The position numbers and the translations under genes were made by a program. Positions 8,217-16,816 of a stretch of DNA of 41,687 nt are shown piece by piece; position 1 is the stretch's first letter, and the number at the start of each line of letters is the position of its first letter. The notes under the pieces were generated by a model. It had not been told where the DNA came from. It did no database searches and saw nothing but the letters and a program-made list of their open reading frames with translations. The stretch comes from DATASD01 sp035478835. GTDB lineage: Bacteria > Patescibacteriota > Saccharimonadia > Saccharimonadales > UBA4665. Where the stretch lies: NCBI GenBank assembly GCA_035478835.1, contig DATIJH010000011.1, forward strand, positions 1 through 41,687, written 5' to 3'.

Positions 8217-9512
8217 TTATGAGCCTTTCGTCCAGAGCGGACCGAGCCGGTCGGCCAGCTCTTTGGCGAACGGTTCGCCGCAGTTCCCCAGTACGCCCAT
8301 ACCCCACAGGTTTTCGCCAATCAATGCGTCGGCGATCTCGACGATCTGGCCGCGCGTCACTGCTTTAATGCGCTTCGGTACCTGATAATAATCTTCGATG
8401 ACGTCTTCAAAGAAATAGCGCCCGCTGTAGCCCGCGGCAGTTCCGCCCACGGTTTGCGCGCTGCGCTGAAAACGACCAAGCGCATATGCTTGCGCTGTTT
8501 CGAGCTCTTCGGCAGTTAATTTGCCGTCGCGCACATTTTGGATTTCGCGTAGCATAATATCGAATAGCGCCGGCGCATTTTTACGCGACACCTGCGTGCC
8601 AAACCACCAGCTGCTATTTAACTTTGCCTGTCCCCAGCCGGAGCTCATGCCGTACACCAGGCCGCGTTCGCGAGCAGTGCCCAAAATTTTGGAGTACAGC
8701 GTCTCGGTAAGCATGGTGTTAGTAAGGTTGAGTGCGTCGGTTTCGGCATCGCTCATACGGCGATTCAAAAAGATATCAACATAAAAGTACACGTTTTTGA
8801 CTGAACTTTCCGGCAAATACAGCGGCGCGTTATGCGGCTTGGGGCGCTCGTCCGGCAGTGCGATACGGCTGCGGCCCTTAGGCAAGGCAATGTCGTTCAA
8901 GATGGCCAGCACTGCTTCTTCGCGCTTCGGCGTAATGTTACCGGCAATGACGAATCGCAGGTTTTGCGTGGTGTGTGTACGTGCATAATGCTCTTGGACG
9001 TCTTTGAGTTTGACGTTTTTCATGAGGCGCAGGCGCTCCTGGTCGGTCTTTGCTATAAAGCCGTACTTTTCGCGCATAGCCAGGCTCAGGTGGCGGAAAT
9101 GGTTGTTCGAGCGGGCTCGGAGCTCTTCGTGGACGTTGCCGTACTCAGCGTCGAACTCTTCACGCAAAAACAATGGCTTAGTGATCGCCAACAGCATGAG
9201 GTCAAGGATACGCTGCCACTCAAAATCGGCACATTCAGCTTCGTACGTGATATCGTACACACCGGTCGAGGCGTTACTATACGCGCCGTTCTTTTCGATT
9301 TCAGCTTGAAACAGGCGCGCCTTGGGATACAGTTCGTTGGCGCCGAGCAGGATGTGCTCCATAAGGTGCGCGGTTTCCCATTTTTTGGGATCAACCAGAT
9401 ACTCGCCGGCCCGGAAATTGAGCTCGAACGTCATCACCGTGGCGTCAGGAATATGGACGAGCAAACCCTTCGCGCCGTTTTTAAGTGTAATTTCTTTGAC
9501 TATGTGTTTCAT
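8217..9512 (-). CDS. M16 family zinc metallopeptidase (insulinase-like)
   Basis: A 431-residue single-chain M16 peptidase. The inverted zinc motif HLMEH gives His49, Glu52 and His53; the distal Glu is at 129/130 in NVHEELRAR, about 77 residues later as expected. The second half (about 215-425) is the inactive M16C-type domain, with a YGMSSGWGQ segment. No signal peptide is seen, so it probably acts in the cytoplasm on short peptides. It lies 17 nt after secA and 1 nt before prfB, in one operon. AAAGGG a few nt before the ATG serves as ribosome binding site. The substrate is unknown. Confidence 0.92.
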   Translation of the reverse strand: MKHIVKEITLKNGAKGLLVHIPDATVMTFELNFRAGEYLVDPKKWETAHLMEHILLGANELYPKARLFQAEIEKNGAYSNASTGVYDITYEAECADFEWQRILDLMLLAITKPLFLREEFDAEYGNVHEELRARSNNHFRHLSLAMREKYGFIAKTDQERLRLMKNVKLKDVQEHYARTHTTQNLRFVIAGNITPKREEAVLAILNDIALPKGRSRIALPDERPKPHNAPLYLPESSVKNVYFYVDIFLNRRMSDAETDALNLTNTMLTETLYSKILGTARERGLVYGMSSGWGQAKLNSSWWFGTQVSRKNAPALFDIMLREIQNVRDGKLTAEELETAQAYALGRFQRSAQTVGGTAAGYSGRYFFEDVIEDYYQVPKRIKAVTRGQIVEIADALIGENLWGMGVLGNCGEPFAKELADRLGPLWTKGS

Positions 9513-9529
9513 CTTTCCCTTTGCCCCGC

Positions 9530-12139
9530 CTATTTGCGCTTGCGCGCTTTATTTTTGCGTTGGCGTTCGGCTTTGCGGGCTTTTTTGCGCTTTTGTTCGG
9601 CGCTGTTTTTTGCAGCAATACCGGCTGATTTCCTGGCGGCGAAATCGGCTTCCTCGAATGCGTCGTCGGCCTGGCTGACTTGGTCAACGTTAATGATCGA
9701 CTGGCGTGCGGCGCGGGTCAGTTCAGTTTCGGTTGGCGCGTTTAACTCTTCTTCGCTGACTGGTTCAGCGTGATATAGCATGCGCAAAACTTCTTCACGC
9801 AGCGTCCCCTGCATGCCATCAAATAGTAGCTGTCCCTGGCGGCGATATTCCACGAGCGGGTCACGCTGGCCAACGCTCATCCAGTGGATGCCTTCGCGCA
9901 AGTGATCCATGTTTTCGAGGTGCTGCATCCAGAGATTGTCGAGTACCTGCAAGTACACGTCGCGCTCGACTTTGCGCATGAGCTCCGGTGTAAAGGCAGT
10001 TTCGCGGGCGTCGTATTGCTCTTTTGCAGTCGCGTGCAGCGATGTTTCAAATTTGTCGGTTTCGGTGTCGAACAGGCGGTCGAGCGTCGGCTCATCAAAG
10101 TTAAAGATAGACTGGACTACGCCGTCAAAGCCTTCGCTCGTCAGATTATCAGAAGCCGCGAGCTGTTTGACTTCGTCATCAACAAAGATGTTGATGCGCT
10201 TTTTGATATCGGCCTGATTGAGGACTTCGCGACGCATTGCGTAAGTAGCTTTGCGGTGGCGGTTCATGACGTCGTCATATTGCACCACACTTTTACGCTG
10301 GTCAAAGTGAAAGCCTTCGACCTTCTTTTGCGCGCCTTCGAGGCTTTTAGAAATAATGCGGTTTTCGATGGGCGTGTCTTCATCAACCTTGAGGCGCTCC
10401 ATAAGGGCGGCGATGCGGTCGCCGCCAAAGATACGCATAAGATCGTCTTCGGTACTCACGAAAAACTGCGTGATACCCGGGTCGCCTTGACGGCCGGAAC
10501 GGCCGCGCAGCTGGTTATCAATGCGCCGCGATTCGTGCCGCTCAGAACCGAGCACAAACAAACCGCCGAGCTCTTTCACACCTTCACCGAGCACAATGTC
10601 CGTACCGCGTCCGGCAATGTTGGTCGCCAGCGTTACAGCACCCTTTTCACCGGCCTTGGCTACAATATTAGCCTCACGCTCGTTGTTCTTGGCGTTCAAA
10701 ACCTGATGCGGCACGCCAGCCTTAGTAAGCATTGTGCTCAAGATTTCGTTCTTCTCGATCGAAACAGTACCGACCAGCACGGGCTGACCCTTTTCGTGCA
10801 ACATTTTGATCTCGCGCACGATGGCTTTAAACTTCCCGGCTTCGGTCTTGTAAATACGATCTTGGCGATCGATACGTGCCAGGCCACGGTTCGACGGCAC
10901 TTCGACAACGTCGAGTTTATAGATCTGGTGGAATTCTTCGGCTTCGGTCATGGCCGTACCGGTCATACCGGCCAGTTTTTCGTACAAACGGAAGTAGTTT
11001 TGGAATGAGATGGTCGCCAGCGTCATTGATTCCTGCTGGACTTCCACGCCTTCTTTTGCCTCAATTGCCTGGTGCAAGCCCTCGTTGTAGCGGCGGCCCT
11101 TTAGCAAGCGGCCGGTAAATTCGTCGACGATCACAATTTCGCCGTCGTTCGTCACCACATAATCTTTGTCGCGCTTAAAGAGTGATTCGGCGCGCAACGC
11201 CTGCTCGAGGTGATAGATAGTGCGGATGTTTTCGGTAGCATATAAGCTATTGAGGCCGAGCGCCTTTTGCACCTTCTCGACACCAGCGTCAGTTAAAATA
11301 ACTGTTTTGCGCTTTTCATCTGTTTCGTAATGCTTGTCTTTTTGCAGCTGGCGGACGACTTTGGCGAACTGTGCGTAAGCGTTACCGCTGGTGACTGACG
11401 GCGCAGAGATAATCAGTGGCGTGCGGGCCTCGTCGATTAGGATAGAGTCGACCTCGTCGACGATGGCGTAATGCAGTGGACGCTGACGCAGCTGGTCGGT
11501 TTCGCGCACCATGTTGTCGCGCAAGTAGTCAAAGCCAAATTCATTGTTGGTGCCATAGGTAATGTCGGCTTCGTAGGCTTCGCGGCGCGAGCACGGGCGC
11601 AAGTGCCTAAAACGCTTGTCTTCGTGCTCTTTGTTTTCGAATGCTGGGTCATAAATAAAGGACTGATCGGCAATAATAACAGCGGTTGAGAGTCCCAAAA
11701 AGGCGTACACCTGGCCCATCCAGCCGGCGTCGCGCTGCACCAAGTACTCGTTTACCGTCACTACGTGCGCACCCTTACCGGTCAGTGCGTTCAGGTACAC
11801 AGGAGCAGTAGCCACTAAGGTTTTACCTTCACCGGTTTTCATCTCGGCGACGTTGCCTTCGTGCAAAACCATGCCGCCGAGCAGCTGCACGTCGTAGTGG
11901 CGCTGACCAAGCGTACGGGTCGCCGCCTCACGCACTACGGCAAACGCGTCGGGCAGAATTTTATCGAGCGACTCTTTTTTGAGACGCTTCTTTAGTACTT
12001 CGGTCTGCGCTTGCAGTTTGGCGTCGGACATCGCCTTATATTTGTCGCCAAGCGCGTTTATTTCTTTGACGCGTTTGCGTAACCGCTTGATTGTCCGAGC
12101 CTGCGGATCACCCAAAACTTTCTTCAGGATGCTGTTCAT
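9530..12139 (-). CDS. secA: Preprotein translocase motor ATPase SecA
   Basis: The 869-residue ATPase drives secretory proteins through SecYEG. Visible motifs are Walker A KTGEGKT (101-107), VDEVDSILIDEARTPL, the preprotein cross-linking region, AGRGTDI, and the GRSGRQGDPG helicase motif. The C-terminus is a Lys/Arg-rich tail and lacks the SEC-C zinc motif, so SecB-type binding is not expected. ATG at 12139 is the start: AGAGG sits 5 nt before it, whereas the upstream GTG (12145) would have no spacing to that site. It leads an operon with the M16 peptidase and prfB. A TACAAT box at 12193-12188 is the likely -10. Confidence 0.97.
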   Translation of the reverse strand: MNSILKKVLGDPQARTIKRLRKRVKEINALGDKYKAMSDAKLQAQTEVLKKRLKKESLDKILPDAFAVVREAATRTLGQRHYDVQLLGGMVLHEGNVAEMKTGEGKTLVATAPVYLNALTGKGAHVVTVNEYLVQRDAGWMGQVYAFLGLSTAVIIADQSFIYDPAFENKEHEDKRFRHLRPCSRREAYEADITYGTNNEFGFDYLRDNMVRETDQLRQRPLHYAIVDEVDSILIDEARTPLIISAPSVTSGNAYAQFAKVVRQLQKDKHYETDEKRKTVILTDAGVEKVQKALGLNSLYATENIRTIYHLEQALRAESLFKRDKDYVVTNDGEIVIVDEFTGRLLKGRRYNEGLHQAIEAKEGVEVQQESMTLATISFQNYFRLYEKLAGMTGTAMTEAEEFHQIYKLDVVEVPSNRGLARIDRQDRIYKTEAGKFKAIVREIKMLHEKGQPVLVGTVSIEKNEILSTMLTKAGVPHQVLNAKNNEREANIVAKAGEKGAVTLATNIAGRGTDIVLGEGVKELGGLFVLGSERHESRRIDNQLRGRSGRQGDPGITQFFVSTEDDLMRIFGGDRIAALMERLKVDEDTPIENRIISKSLEGAQKKVEGFHFDQRKSVVQYDDVMNRHRKATYAMRREVLNQADIKKRINIFVDDEVKQLAASDNLTSEGFDGVVQSIFNFDEPTLDRLFDTETDKFETSLHATAKEQYDARETAFTPELMRKVERDVYLQVLDNLWMQHLENMDHLREGIHWMSVGQRDPLVEYRRQGQLLFDGMQGTLREEVLRMLYHAEPVSEEELNAPTETELTRAARQSIINVDQVSQADDAFEEADFAARKSAGIAAKNSAEQKRKKARKAERQRKNKARKRK

Positions 12140-12187
12140 AAACACCTCTTCTACTCCCTTTTTGCCGATTTCAGAATGTCAAATGCT

Positions 12188-12193
12188 ATTGTA
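12188..12193 (-). promoter_or_regulatory. -10 box of the secA promoter
   Basis: TACAAT on the minus strand lies about 48 nt before the secA ATG, giving a leader of about 40 nt with an AGAGG ribosome binding site. No good -35 box was found at 16-18 nt. Confidence 0.4.
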
Positions 12194-12207
12194 GCGTCTT
12201 TAGGTAG

Positions 12208-12233
12208 AAAACGCGAGTGGATTCTCGCGGTTT
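12208..12233 (-). terminator. Symmetrical hairpin upstream of secA, possible terminator of serS-hpf readthrough
   Basis: CGCGAG (12212-12217) and CTCGCG (12224-12229) form a perfect stem around a 6-nt loop, flanked by A-rich and T-rich runs on opposite sides. Read on the minus strand it ends in TTTTC. A transcript leaving hpf leftward would run antisense to the 12300 gene and meet this hairpin before the secA promoter. Confidence 0.4.
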
Positions 12234-12263
12234 CGTGCCAATTTCCAGGATCGTAGTATTCTC

Positions 12264-12291
12264 TTGCAAAATTAGATGCCTATGATATGGT
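12264..12291 (+). promoter_or_regulatory. Promoter of the unknown gene at 12300
   Basis: TTGCAA (12264-12269) and TATGGT (12286-12291) are 16 nt apart, and the -10 box ends 8 nt before the ATG at 12300. This points to a leaderless message starting at or next to 12300 and argues against the in-frame ATG at 12276, which lies inside the promoter. Confidence 0.4.
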
Positions 12292-12299
12292 ATAGTGCG

Positions 12300-12953
12300 A
12301 TGAGCGCCTCTACTCCAGAACACCTTTCACCTGATCCGAGTAACCAGCTACGCTTCCTACTCCACGAGCTCTGCACCAGTAACTTTACGCAAGAACTTAG
12401 TATGCGTACGCTTTTCGGTCGCCGCATTGAGCTGCACGGCTTGCCGCACCTCCCCCAGGAAATCGTCGGCGATATTCCTTCAGCGTTGCCGGCAGGCATT
12501 CCCCCTGCCCTCCTCACTACGTCCACACACTTTGTTGCGTATGAGAATATCTCCCCGGTTTCCGAAGAGAAATCATTCAACAAATTGCTAGCTCTGATCG
12601 AAGCAGACCCTCACTTTGACGAAATATTTAGCATAGGCAGTATCACTTTAAAAGACAAAGTCGCATACCTTGCGCCGGGCGAAAGTGATGCTATAACCAT
12701 ACGCACGTCAACGGATTTTACGTATCATGTCGGCCTCGATGTCGGCCCGTGTGGCGAAAAAACATACCCCATAGGCCGGTCCATCGCACGAACCACCCGC
12801 ACACACTTTATGCCGCCGCTTCCACCACTGGAAGAAACCGCCGAACTCCAAGATATATTATCTGTTAACAAAGACGAGCTACCACCGCTCAACGCATACA
12901 TTGCGAGTGTGTTAGTGCACGCCGAAACCGCTCGGTTCTTATCTGAGCCGTAA
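12300..12953 (+). CDS. Unknown protein, 217 aa
   Basis: I do not recognise the family. The product (217 residues from ATG 12300; 225 if 12276 is used) is soluble, with no signal peptide or membrane helix. Its N-terminal part is helical and Leu-rich (LRFLLHELC). The middle carries LPHLPQEIVGDIPSALPAG, and a beta-rich region about 95-160 contains two aromatic/Gly turns. A proline-rich MPPLPPLEE linker near residue 172 precedes a C-terminal helix. It is the only plus-strand gene between secA and hpf and ends 5 nt before the convergent hpf stop. Codon usage looks like the neighbours, so there is no sign of recent transfer. Confidence 0.7.
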   Translation: MSASTPEHLSPDPSNQLRFLLHELCTSNFTQELSMRTLFGRRIELHGLPHLPQEIVGDIPSALPAGIPPALLTTSTHFVAYENISPVSEEKSFNKLLALIEADPHFDEIFSIGSITLKDKVAYLAPGESDAITIRTSTDFTYHVGLDVGPCGEKTYPIGRSIARTTRTHFMPPLPPLEETAELQDILSVNKDELPPLNAYIASVLVHAETARFLSEP

Positions 12954-12958
12954 ACGCT

Positions 12959-13321
12959 TTAGGCCGGACTTCGCTTTAACCGCGTCAGCACGCGGCGACG
13001 AAAACCGTGTGTGCCGTGCAGATCTTTGTATTTTTTAAGCTGGACTTTGAGCTTCTCCTCGGCAATATCAACGGCGGCGTAAATATTTATGGTAGTTTCT
13101 TTGACGTTCAGCACCTCGTGCGGCAAATGCATAATGATCTCGCAAGTACGTTCACTTTTACCGCGCGGATTGGACTCTTTCAGCTTAACCTCGACGTGTA
13201 AGCTAGTGCGTGAAGCGCGCGGTACATAGCGGTCGAGCGAGCCGATCTTTTTAAAAATGTACTTCTTTAGGTCGTCGCCCACCTGCATGTGAACGCCAGC
13301 GATGTCAATTTTTTGCACCAT
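12959..13321 (-). CDS. hpf: Ribosome hibernation-promoting factor, short form (HPF/RaiA family)
   Basis: A 120-residue protein with the beta-alpha-beta-beta-beta-alpha fold of HPF: KIDIAGVHMQVGDDLKKYI at the N-terminus, then VEVKLKES, CEIIMHL, and the DIAEEKLKVQLKKYKD helix. It binds the 30S decoding site to silence ribosomes in starvation. The dimerising C-terminal domain of long HPF is absent; a basic tail (FRRRVLTRLKRS) takes its place. The start is firm because AAAGGAGGT lies 6 nt upstream. It follows serS by 15 nt. hpf next to secA is also the Bacillus order (yvyD-secA). Confidence 0.93.
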   Translation of the reverse strand: MVQKIDIAGVHMQVGDDLKKYIFKKIGSLDRYVPRASRTSLHVEVKLKESNPRGKSERTCEIIMHLPHEVLNVKETTINIYAAVDIAEEKLKVQLKKYKDLHGTHGFRRRVLTRLKRSPA

Positions 13322-13336
13322 ACCAGATACCTCCTT

Positions 13337-14641
13337 TTAGATTTCTGCTTGGTTACCCATAAAGGGGCGCAAAACTTCGGGAATTTTGATGCGGCCGTCG
13401 GCAGTCTGATTATTTTCGATGATTGCGGCCATAGTGCGGTTGGTGGCGAACGCTGTTGCGTCGTTGGTGTGAACAAATACAGTGGTGTTGTCGGCTTTGC
13501 GCGTACGGGTTTGCAAATCACGCGCCTGGTAATCGGTCATGTAGTCGGCTGTGTGAGTTTCACGGTAGGTGTTTTGGCCCGGGAACCAGCATTCGATATC
13601 AATGCCACGTGCGTTTGGTTTGCCGATGTCTGCAGTACATTTCTGCAAAACTTGGTACGGCAGGCCGAGCTGCTGCACCAGGTACTCCTGGATGGCCACG
13701 AGCAGTTTGTGCTCTTCCAAGCCTGTTTCCGGCGTGCTAAACACTTCCATTTCGAGCTTGTCGAACTGGTGCCAACGGATCATACCCTCGGCGTCTTTGC
13801 CGTAGGTGCCAGCTTCACGGCGGAAGCTCGTCAGGTAACCGATGTAGCGGATCGGCAGGGCCTCAGCCGGCAAGATTTCTTTCCAGTACATCGTGCATAA
13901 TGTGTGCTCGGCGCTGGCGTTGAGCCAGAGGTCGTCCTGCTCAATTTTGTACGTGACTTCTTCGGCGTTCAGGCGTGCGCTGGCGCGGTAGGGCTCGGTG
14001 CGCAACATGGCCGGCGGCAAAATGGGCGTAAACGGCTTGGTGCTTACATTGAGCCCGTTCTCTTCCACTAGTTTTTTGATGACGGTTTCGTCGCCCAGCG
14101 TTTGCATTACAAACTGCACCAGGGCAAATTGCAGGCGAACCAGATCGCCCTTAATGTAACCGAACCGCGAGCCAGCGATTTTTGCGGCACGCGCCTTGTC
14201 GAGCATGTCGCGCGGCTCAACGATTTCCCAGTGGTTTTTGGGCGCAAAATCAAATTTTGTCGGCTCACCGACTTTTTTGGCGACGACGTTTTCTTCTTCG
14301 GTCGCGCCAACTGGCACGTCTTCGAGCGGCATGTTGGGCACGGCGCGCAGGAGTTTTTCGAAATGCGCTTCAACGCCGTCCAACTGCTCTTCGGCCTGCG
14401 CCAATTCCATCTTAATAAGTTTGCCTTGATGAATTAAAGCTTCGTCCGGCTTGCCACCCGCTTGCTTGATCGTTTCGGTGTTCTCATTGCGTTTGCGGCG
14501 CAAAGCTTCCACATTGCCGAGCAGGCTGCGGCGCTCTTCGTCGGCCGCCAGCAGCGCATGCACGTCCACCGGATAGCCCTTTTGTGCAGCTTTAGTCGTC
14601 ACCGCCTCGGCGTTATCGCGGATAAATTGAATGTCTAACAT
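13337..14641 (-). CDS. serS: Seryl-tRNA synthetase
   Basis: The 434-residue class IIa enzyme charges tRNA-Ser. The N-terminal antiparallel coiled coil (about 30-105) that grips the long variable arm is present (RRKRNENTETIKQAGGK onward). Motif 2 reads FRREAGTYGKDAEGMIRWHQ with the catalytic Arg, and motif 3 lies near NGRDATAFATNRTMAAIIEN-like sequence at about residue 400-415. The length is normal. The ATG at 14641 has TATAAT 6 nt upstream and CTGCAA 17 nt before that, so serS may be transcribed separately from the genes upstream. hpf follows after 15 nt. Confidence 0.97.
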   Translation of the reverse strand: MLDIQFIRDNAEAVTTKAAQKGYPVDVHALLAADEERRSLLGNVEALRRKRNENTETIKQAGGKPDEALIHQGKLIKMELAQAEEQLDGVEAHFEKLLRAVPNMPLEDVPVGATEEENVVAKKVGEPTKFDFAPKNHWEIVEPRDMLDKARAAKIAGSRFGYIKGDLVRLQFALVQFVMQTLGDETVIKKLVEENGLNVSTKPFTPILPPAMLRTEPYRASARLNAEEVTYKIEQDDLWLNASAEHTLCTMYWKEILPAEALPIRYIGYLTSFRREAGTYGKDAEGMIRWHQFDKLEMEVFSTPETGLEEHKLLVAIQEYLVQQLGLPYQVLQKCTADIGKPNARGIDIECWFPGQNTYRETHTADYMTDYQARDLQTRTRKADNTTVFVHTNDATAFATNRTMAAIIENNQTADGRIKIPEVLRPFMGNQAEI

Positions 14642-14676
14642 ATCTTTATTATACCTCTCGTGGCTAGGATTTGCAG
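14642..14676 (-). promoter_or_regulatory. Promoter of serS, leaderless arrangement
   Basis: On the minus strand CTGCAA (14676-14671), a 17-nt spacer and TATAAT (14653-14648) end 6 nt before the serS ATG. Confidence 0.5.
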
Positions 14677-14692
14677 GAATTATACAGGAGAA

Positions 14693-15496
14693 TTACTTGC
14701 TGTGGGCGGATTTGCTGCGGCTCGCCTTGTTTTGGAGTGCTTTAATGGTGAGCTCGGTGCGCTGACGGGCGTAAGTGCAGAACTCGCACGGGCCGCCCAT
14801 AATCGATTCGCCCATCGGCGGCATGTCGCCGTCCATGCAGGCTTTCATTTTGAGCAGCGTGGGCTCAATCCAGTCGGTGTTGCCTTTGTATGGAATAAGT
14901 TTGGTTTTGAATTCTACGCGGTTAAAGAAGCCGTCGAGGTCCATGCGGCCGTTGGTGTATACAAAATAACCGGTTTCGCTCACTGGTAAGCCGTTTTGAC
15001 GCAGCAGCCACTGGTAAACCTCCAGCTGACGCTTGTAACTGATCTGCCAGCCCGCACTAATGCTCACCTCTTTGTCTTTGGCCGTAGCCTTGTAGTCAAC
15101 CACGATAACCTCGCCGCTTGGCGCCACCCAGAGGTCGTCAACTGCGCCAAAAACCAGCAAATTGGTGGGCGCATGCGGAACCTGAATGCCTACGAATGTT
15201 TCGCGCCAATCATCCAGCTGCTCATGCGCGAACGGAATGGCGTCAATCTCGTATTCCACCATTATCGGGTGCGGCTCACCCTTGGCCCGGTATGTGTCGA
15301 ACTCTTTTTTGAACAGTTCATCAATAGCTTTATTGATGTTGAACGGCGGGCCGGACGGCTGTTTGATCTTGAGCCGCACGTCGAGCCAAAAACAGCGCGG
15401 GCACTGCATAAACAGCTCTATCTTGCTCCGGCTCACCTTAAATGGCGCCGATTGGCCAGGTTTATACGGCTGGCTCCGCTCCCTCCAATAGTTCAT
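14693..15496 (-). CDS. PD-(D/E)XK nuclease family protein with four-cysteine cluster (Cas4/RecB-nuclease-like)
   Basis: The 267-residue protein carries a RecB/Cas4-type nuclease core: GAVDDLWV with Asp120, VIVVDYKAT with Asp134 and Lys136, and QLEVYQWLL with Gln157 and Tyr161. Four cysteines frame the core: Cys32/Cys35 in CPRC and Cys237/Cys240 in CEFC. They could bind an Fe-S cluster or zinc, as in Cas4 and AddB-type nucleases, although Cas4 has one N-terminal and three C-terminal Cys. No cas genes or CRISPR array are nearby. It lies 20 nt after the RNA methyltransferase gene. A role in DNA repair or recombination is inferred. Confidence 0.85.
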   Translation of the reverse strand: MNYWRERSQPYKPGQSAPFKVSRSKIELFMQCPRCFWLDVRLKIKQPSGPPFNINKAIDELFKKEFDTYRAKGEPHPIMVEYEIDAIPFAHEQLDDWRETFVGIQVPHAPTNLLVFGAVDDLWVAPSGEVIVVDYKATAKDKEVSISAGWQISYKRQLEVYQWLLRQNGLPVSETGYFVYTNGRMDLDGFFNRVEFKTKLIPYKGNTDWIEPTLLKMKACMDGDMPPMGESIMGGPCEFCTYARQRTELTIKALQNKASRSKSAHSK

Positions 15497-15516
15497 TACT
15501 TTTTATTGTAACCTTG

Positions 15517-16803
15517 TTAGGGTTTAGCTACAAGGACGGCCAGCGATTCAATGTGCGGCGTGCGGGGAAAGAAGTTAAAGACCTCGAGGTGTTCGACGGT
15601 ATATTCGTCCTGTAATAACGCCAGATCACGCGCCTGCGTGGCCGGATTGCAGCTCAAATAAATAATTTTGGGCGGCAAGATCGCTTGCACGGCCTCAACA
15701 ACTTTTTTATGCAGACCGGCACGCGGCGGATCAAAAATGAGCATGCCGCCATCGCAATATATATGAGTGTTCGGGTCGGTCTCGGCTGATTGTTCAATAA
15801 CGCTTGCTTCGAGTTCGCTATTTGCGGCGTTCACCCGTGCCATCGCGGCCGTGGCCGGGTCAAGCTCAACCAAGTCGACATGCTTGCCGGCAACACTTAG
15901 GCCAATGCTGCCGACGCCGGCATACATATCTGTTACGTCGCCCTCGGTGCAGAAACTTTTTATACGCTTAAGCGCATGCTCAAATATTGGCAGGTTAACC
16001 TGAAAGAACGAGTCCGCGTCGTAAACAAATGTTTTACCCAAAAGTGTATCATGCAGCTGCACATCGCCAAGTTCGTACAACAATTTTGTGGGCACTGATG
16101 CCGGGCTTTTCGGATTCGAGTGATACACACGCAGACCCTGCACGCCTTCAGGCAGTTCCAGCTTGGCAAACTTTTCCAGCTTTACGAACAACGAGATCAC
16201 CGCTTTGCCTTCCTGGCTGCAACGGATAATCATAGTTTTGAGGTCGCCGGCACGCGGATTTCGCTTTTGCAATTCGCCCAGCAGCGCATGTGCGGCACGG
16301 TCAACAGCCGGCAGCGCCAGCGCGCTTCCCTGTACAACGGATTTTTGATGGCTACCGCGGTTGTGCAGCGCCATATGCAGCCCTTCGCCGTCGCCCCAAA
16401 AACTGTATTCCATTTTGTTACGATAGTGGAAAAAGTGTGCGTCATCTGGCGGCGTCTCGTGCAGTTGCACTCCCGATGCAGGCAGCTCCACATGTTCGTG
16501 CGCCAGTAGCTCCTCGGTAATGGCTTGCTTGTGTGCGCCTTCGGCGTCGTAGCGCATGATTTGCCAAGGGCTTGTAGCCAGATAGTTTTGCTCCTGGGGC
16601 GCTATACGTTCAGCGGAAGCCTCGATGATTTCTTCGGCAATCGCCTCGGCAAATGACCGTTTTTTGCGAAAAACGCGGGCTCGCACCAGTTCGCCCGGCA
16701 GCGCATTCCATACAAACACCTTCTGGCCGCTTGTCAGCGTGGCCAAGCCTTGGCCGCCATGCACCAACTTTTCAATCCGAACGGTTTCGGTCACTTCTGC
16801 CAT
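15517..16803 (-). CDS. 23S rRNA/tRNA m5U methyltransferase, RlmD/TrmA family
   Basis: The 428-residue protein has an N-terminal TRAM domain (about 1-62, GGQGLATLTSGQKVFV). A SAM-dependent methylase domain follows, with DMYAGVGSIGLSV, a LIFDPPRAGLHKK motif, the catalytic Cys385 in LSCNPATQARDL and the base Glu419 in TPHIESLAVL. The four-cysteine Fe-S motif of RlmD-type enzymes is replaced by a Cys-free stretch (YLATSPWQIMRY), so the cluster is absent. Whether it modifies 23S rRNA U1939, U747 or tRNA U54 cannot be told. It is 13 nt after the HAD phosphatase gene, in the heliorhodopsin operon. Confidence 0.92.
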   Translation of the reverse strand: MAEVTETVRIEKLVHGGQGLATLTSGQKVFVWNALPGELVRARVFRKKRSFAEAIAEEIIEASAERIAPQEQNYLATSPWQIMRYDAEGAHKQAITEELLAHEHVELPASGVQLHETPPDDAHFFHYRNKMEYSFWGDGEGLHMALHNRGSHQKSVVQGSALALPAVDRAAHALLGELQKRNPRAGDLKTMIIRCSQEGKAVISLFVKLEKFAKLELPEGVQGLRVYHSNPKSPASVPTKLLYELGDVQLHDTLLGKTFVYDADSFFQVNLPIFEHALKRIKSFCTEGDVTDMYAGVGSIGLSVAGKHVDLVELDPATAAMARVNAANSELEASVIEQSAETDPNTHIYCDGGMLIFDPPRAGLHKKVVEAVQAILPPKIIYLSCNPATQARDLALLQDEYTVEHLEVFNFFPRTPHIESLAVLVAKP

Positions 16804-16816
16804 ACTTATTTACACC

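Noticed and set aside
8832..9773. Plus-strand open frame of 313 codons
   Set aside because: It spans the junction of two real minus-strand genes (M16 peptidase and secA) and has no motif.
9884..11008. Long plus-strand open frame of 374 codons
   Set aside because: It is antisense to secA, whose reading frame shows strong family motifs. Its translation has no recognisable fold.
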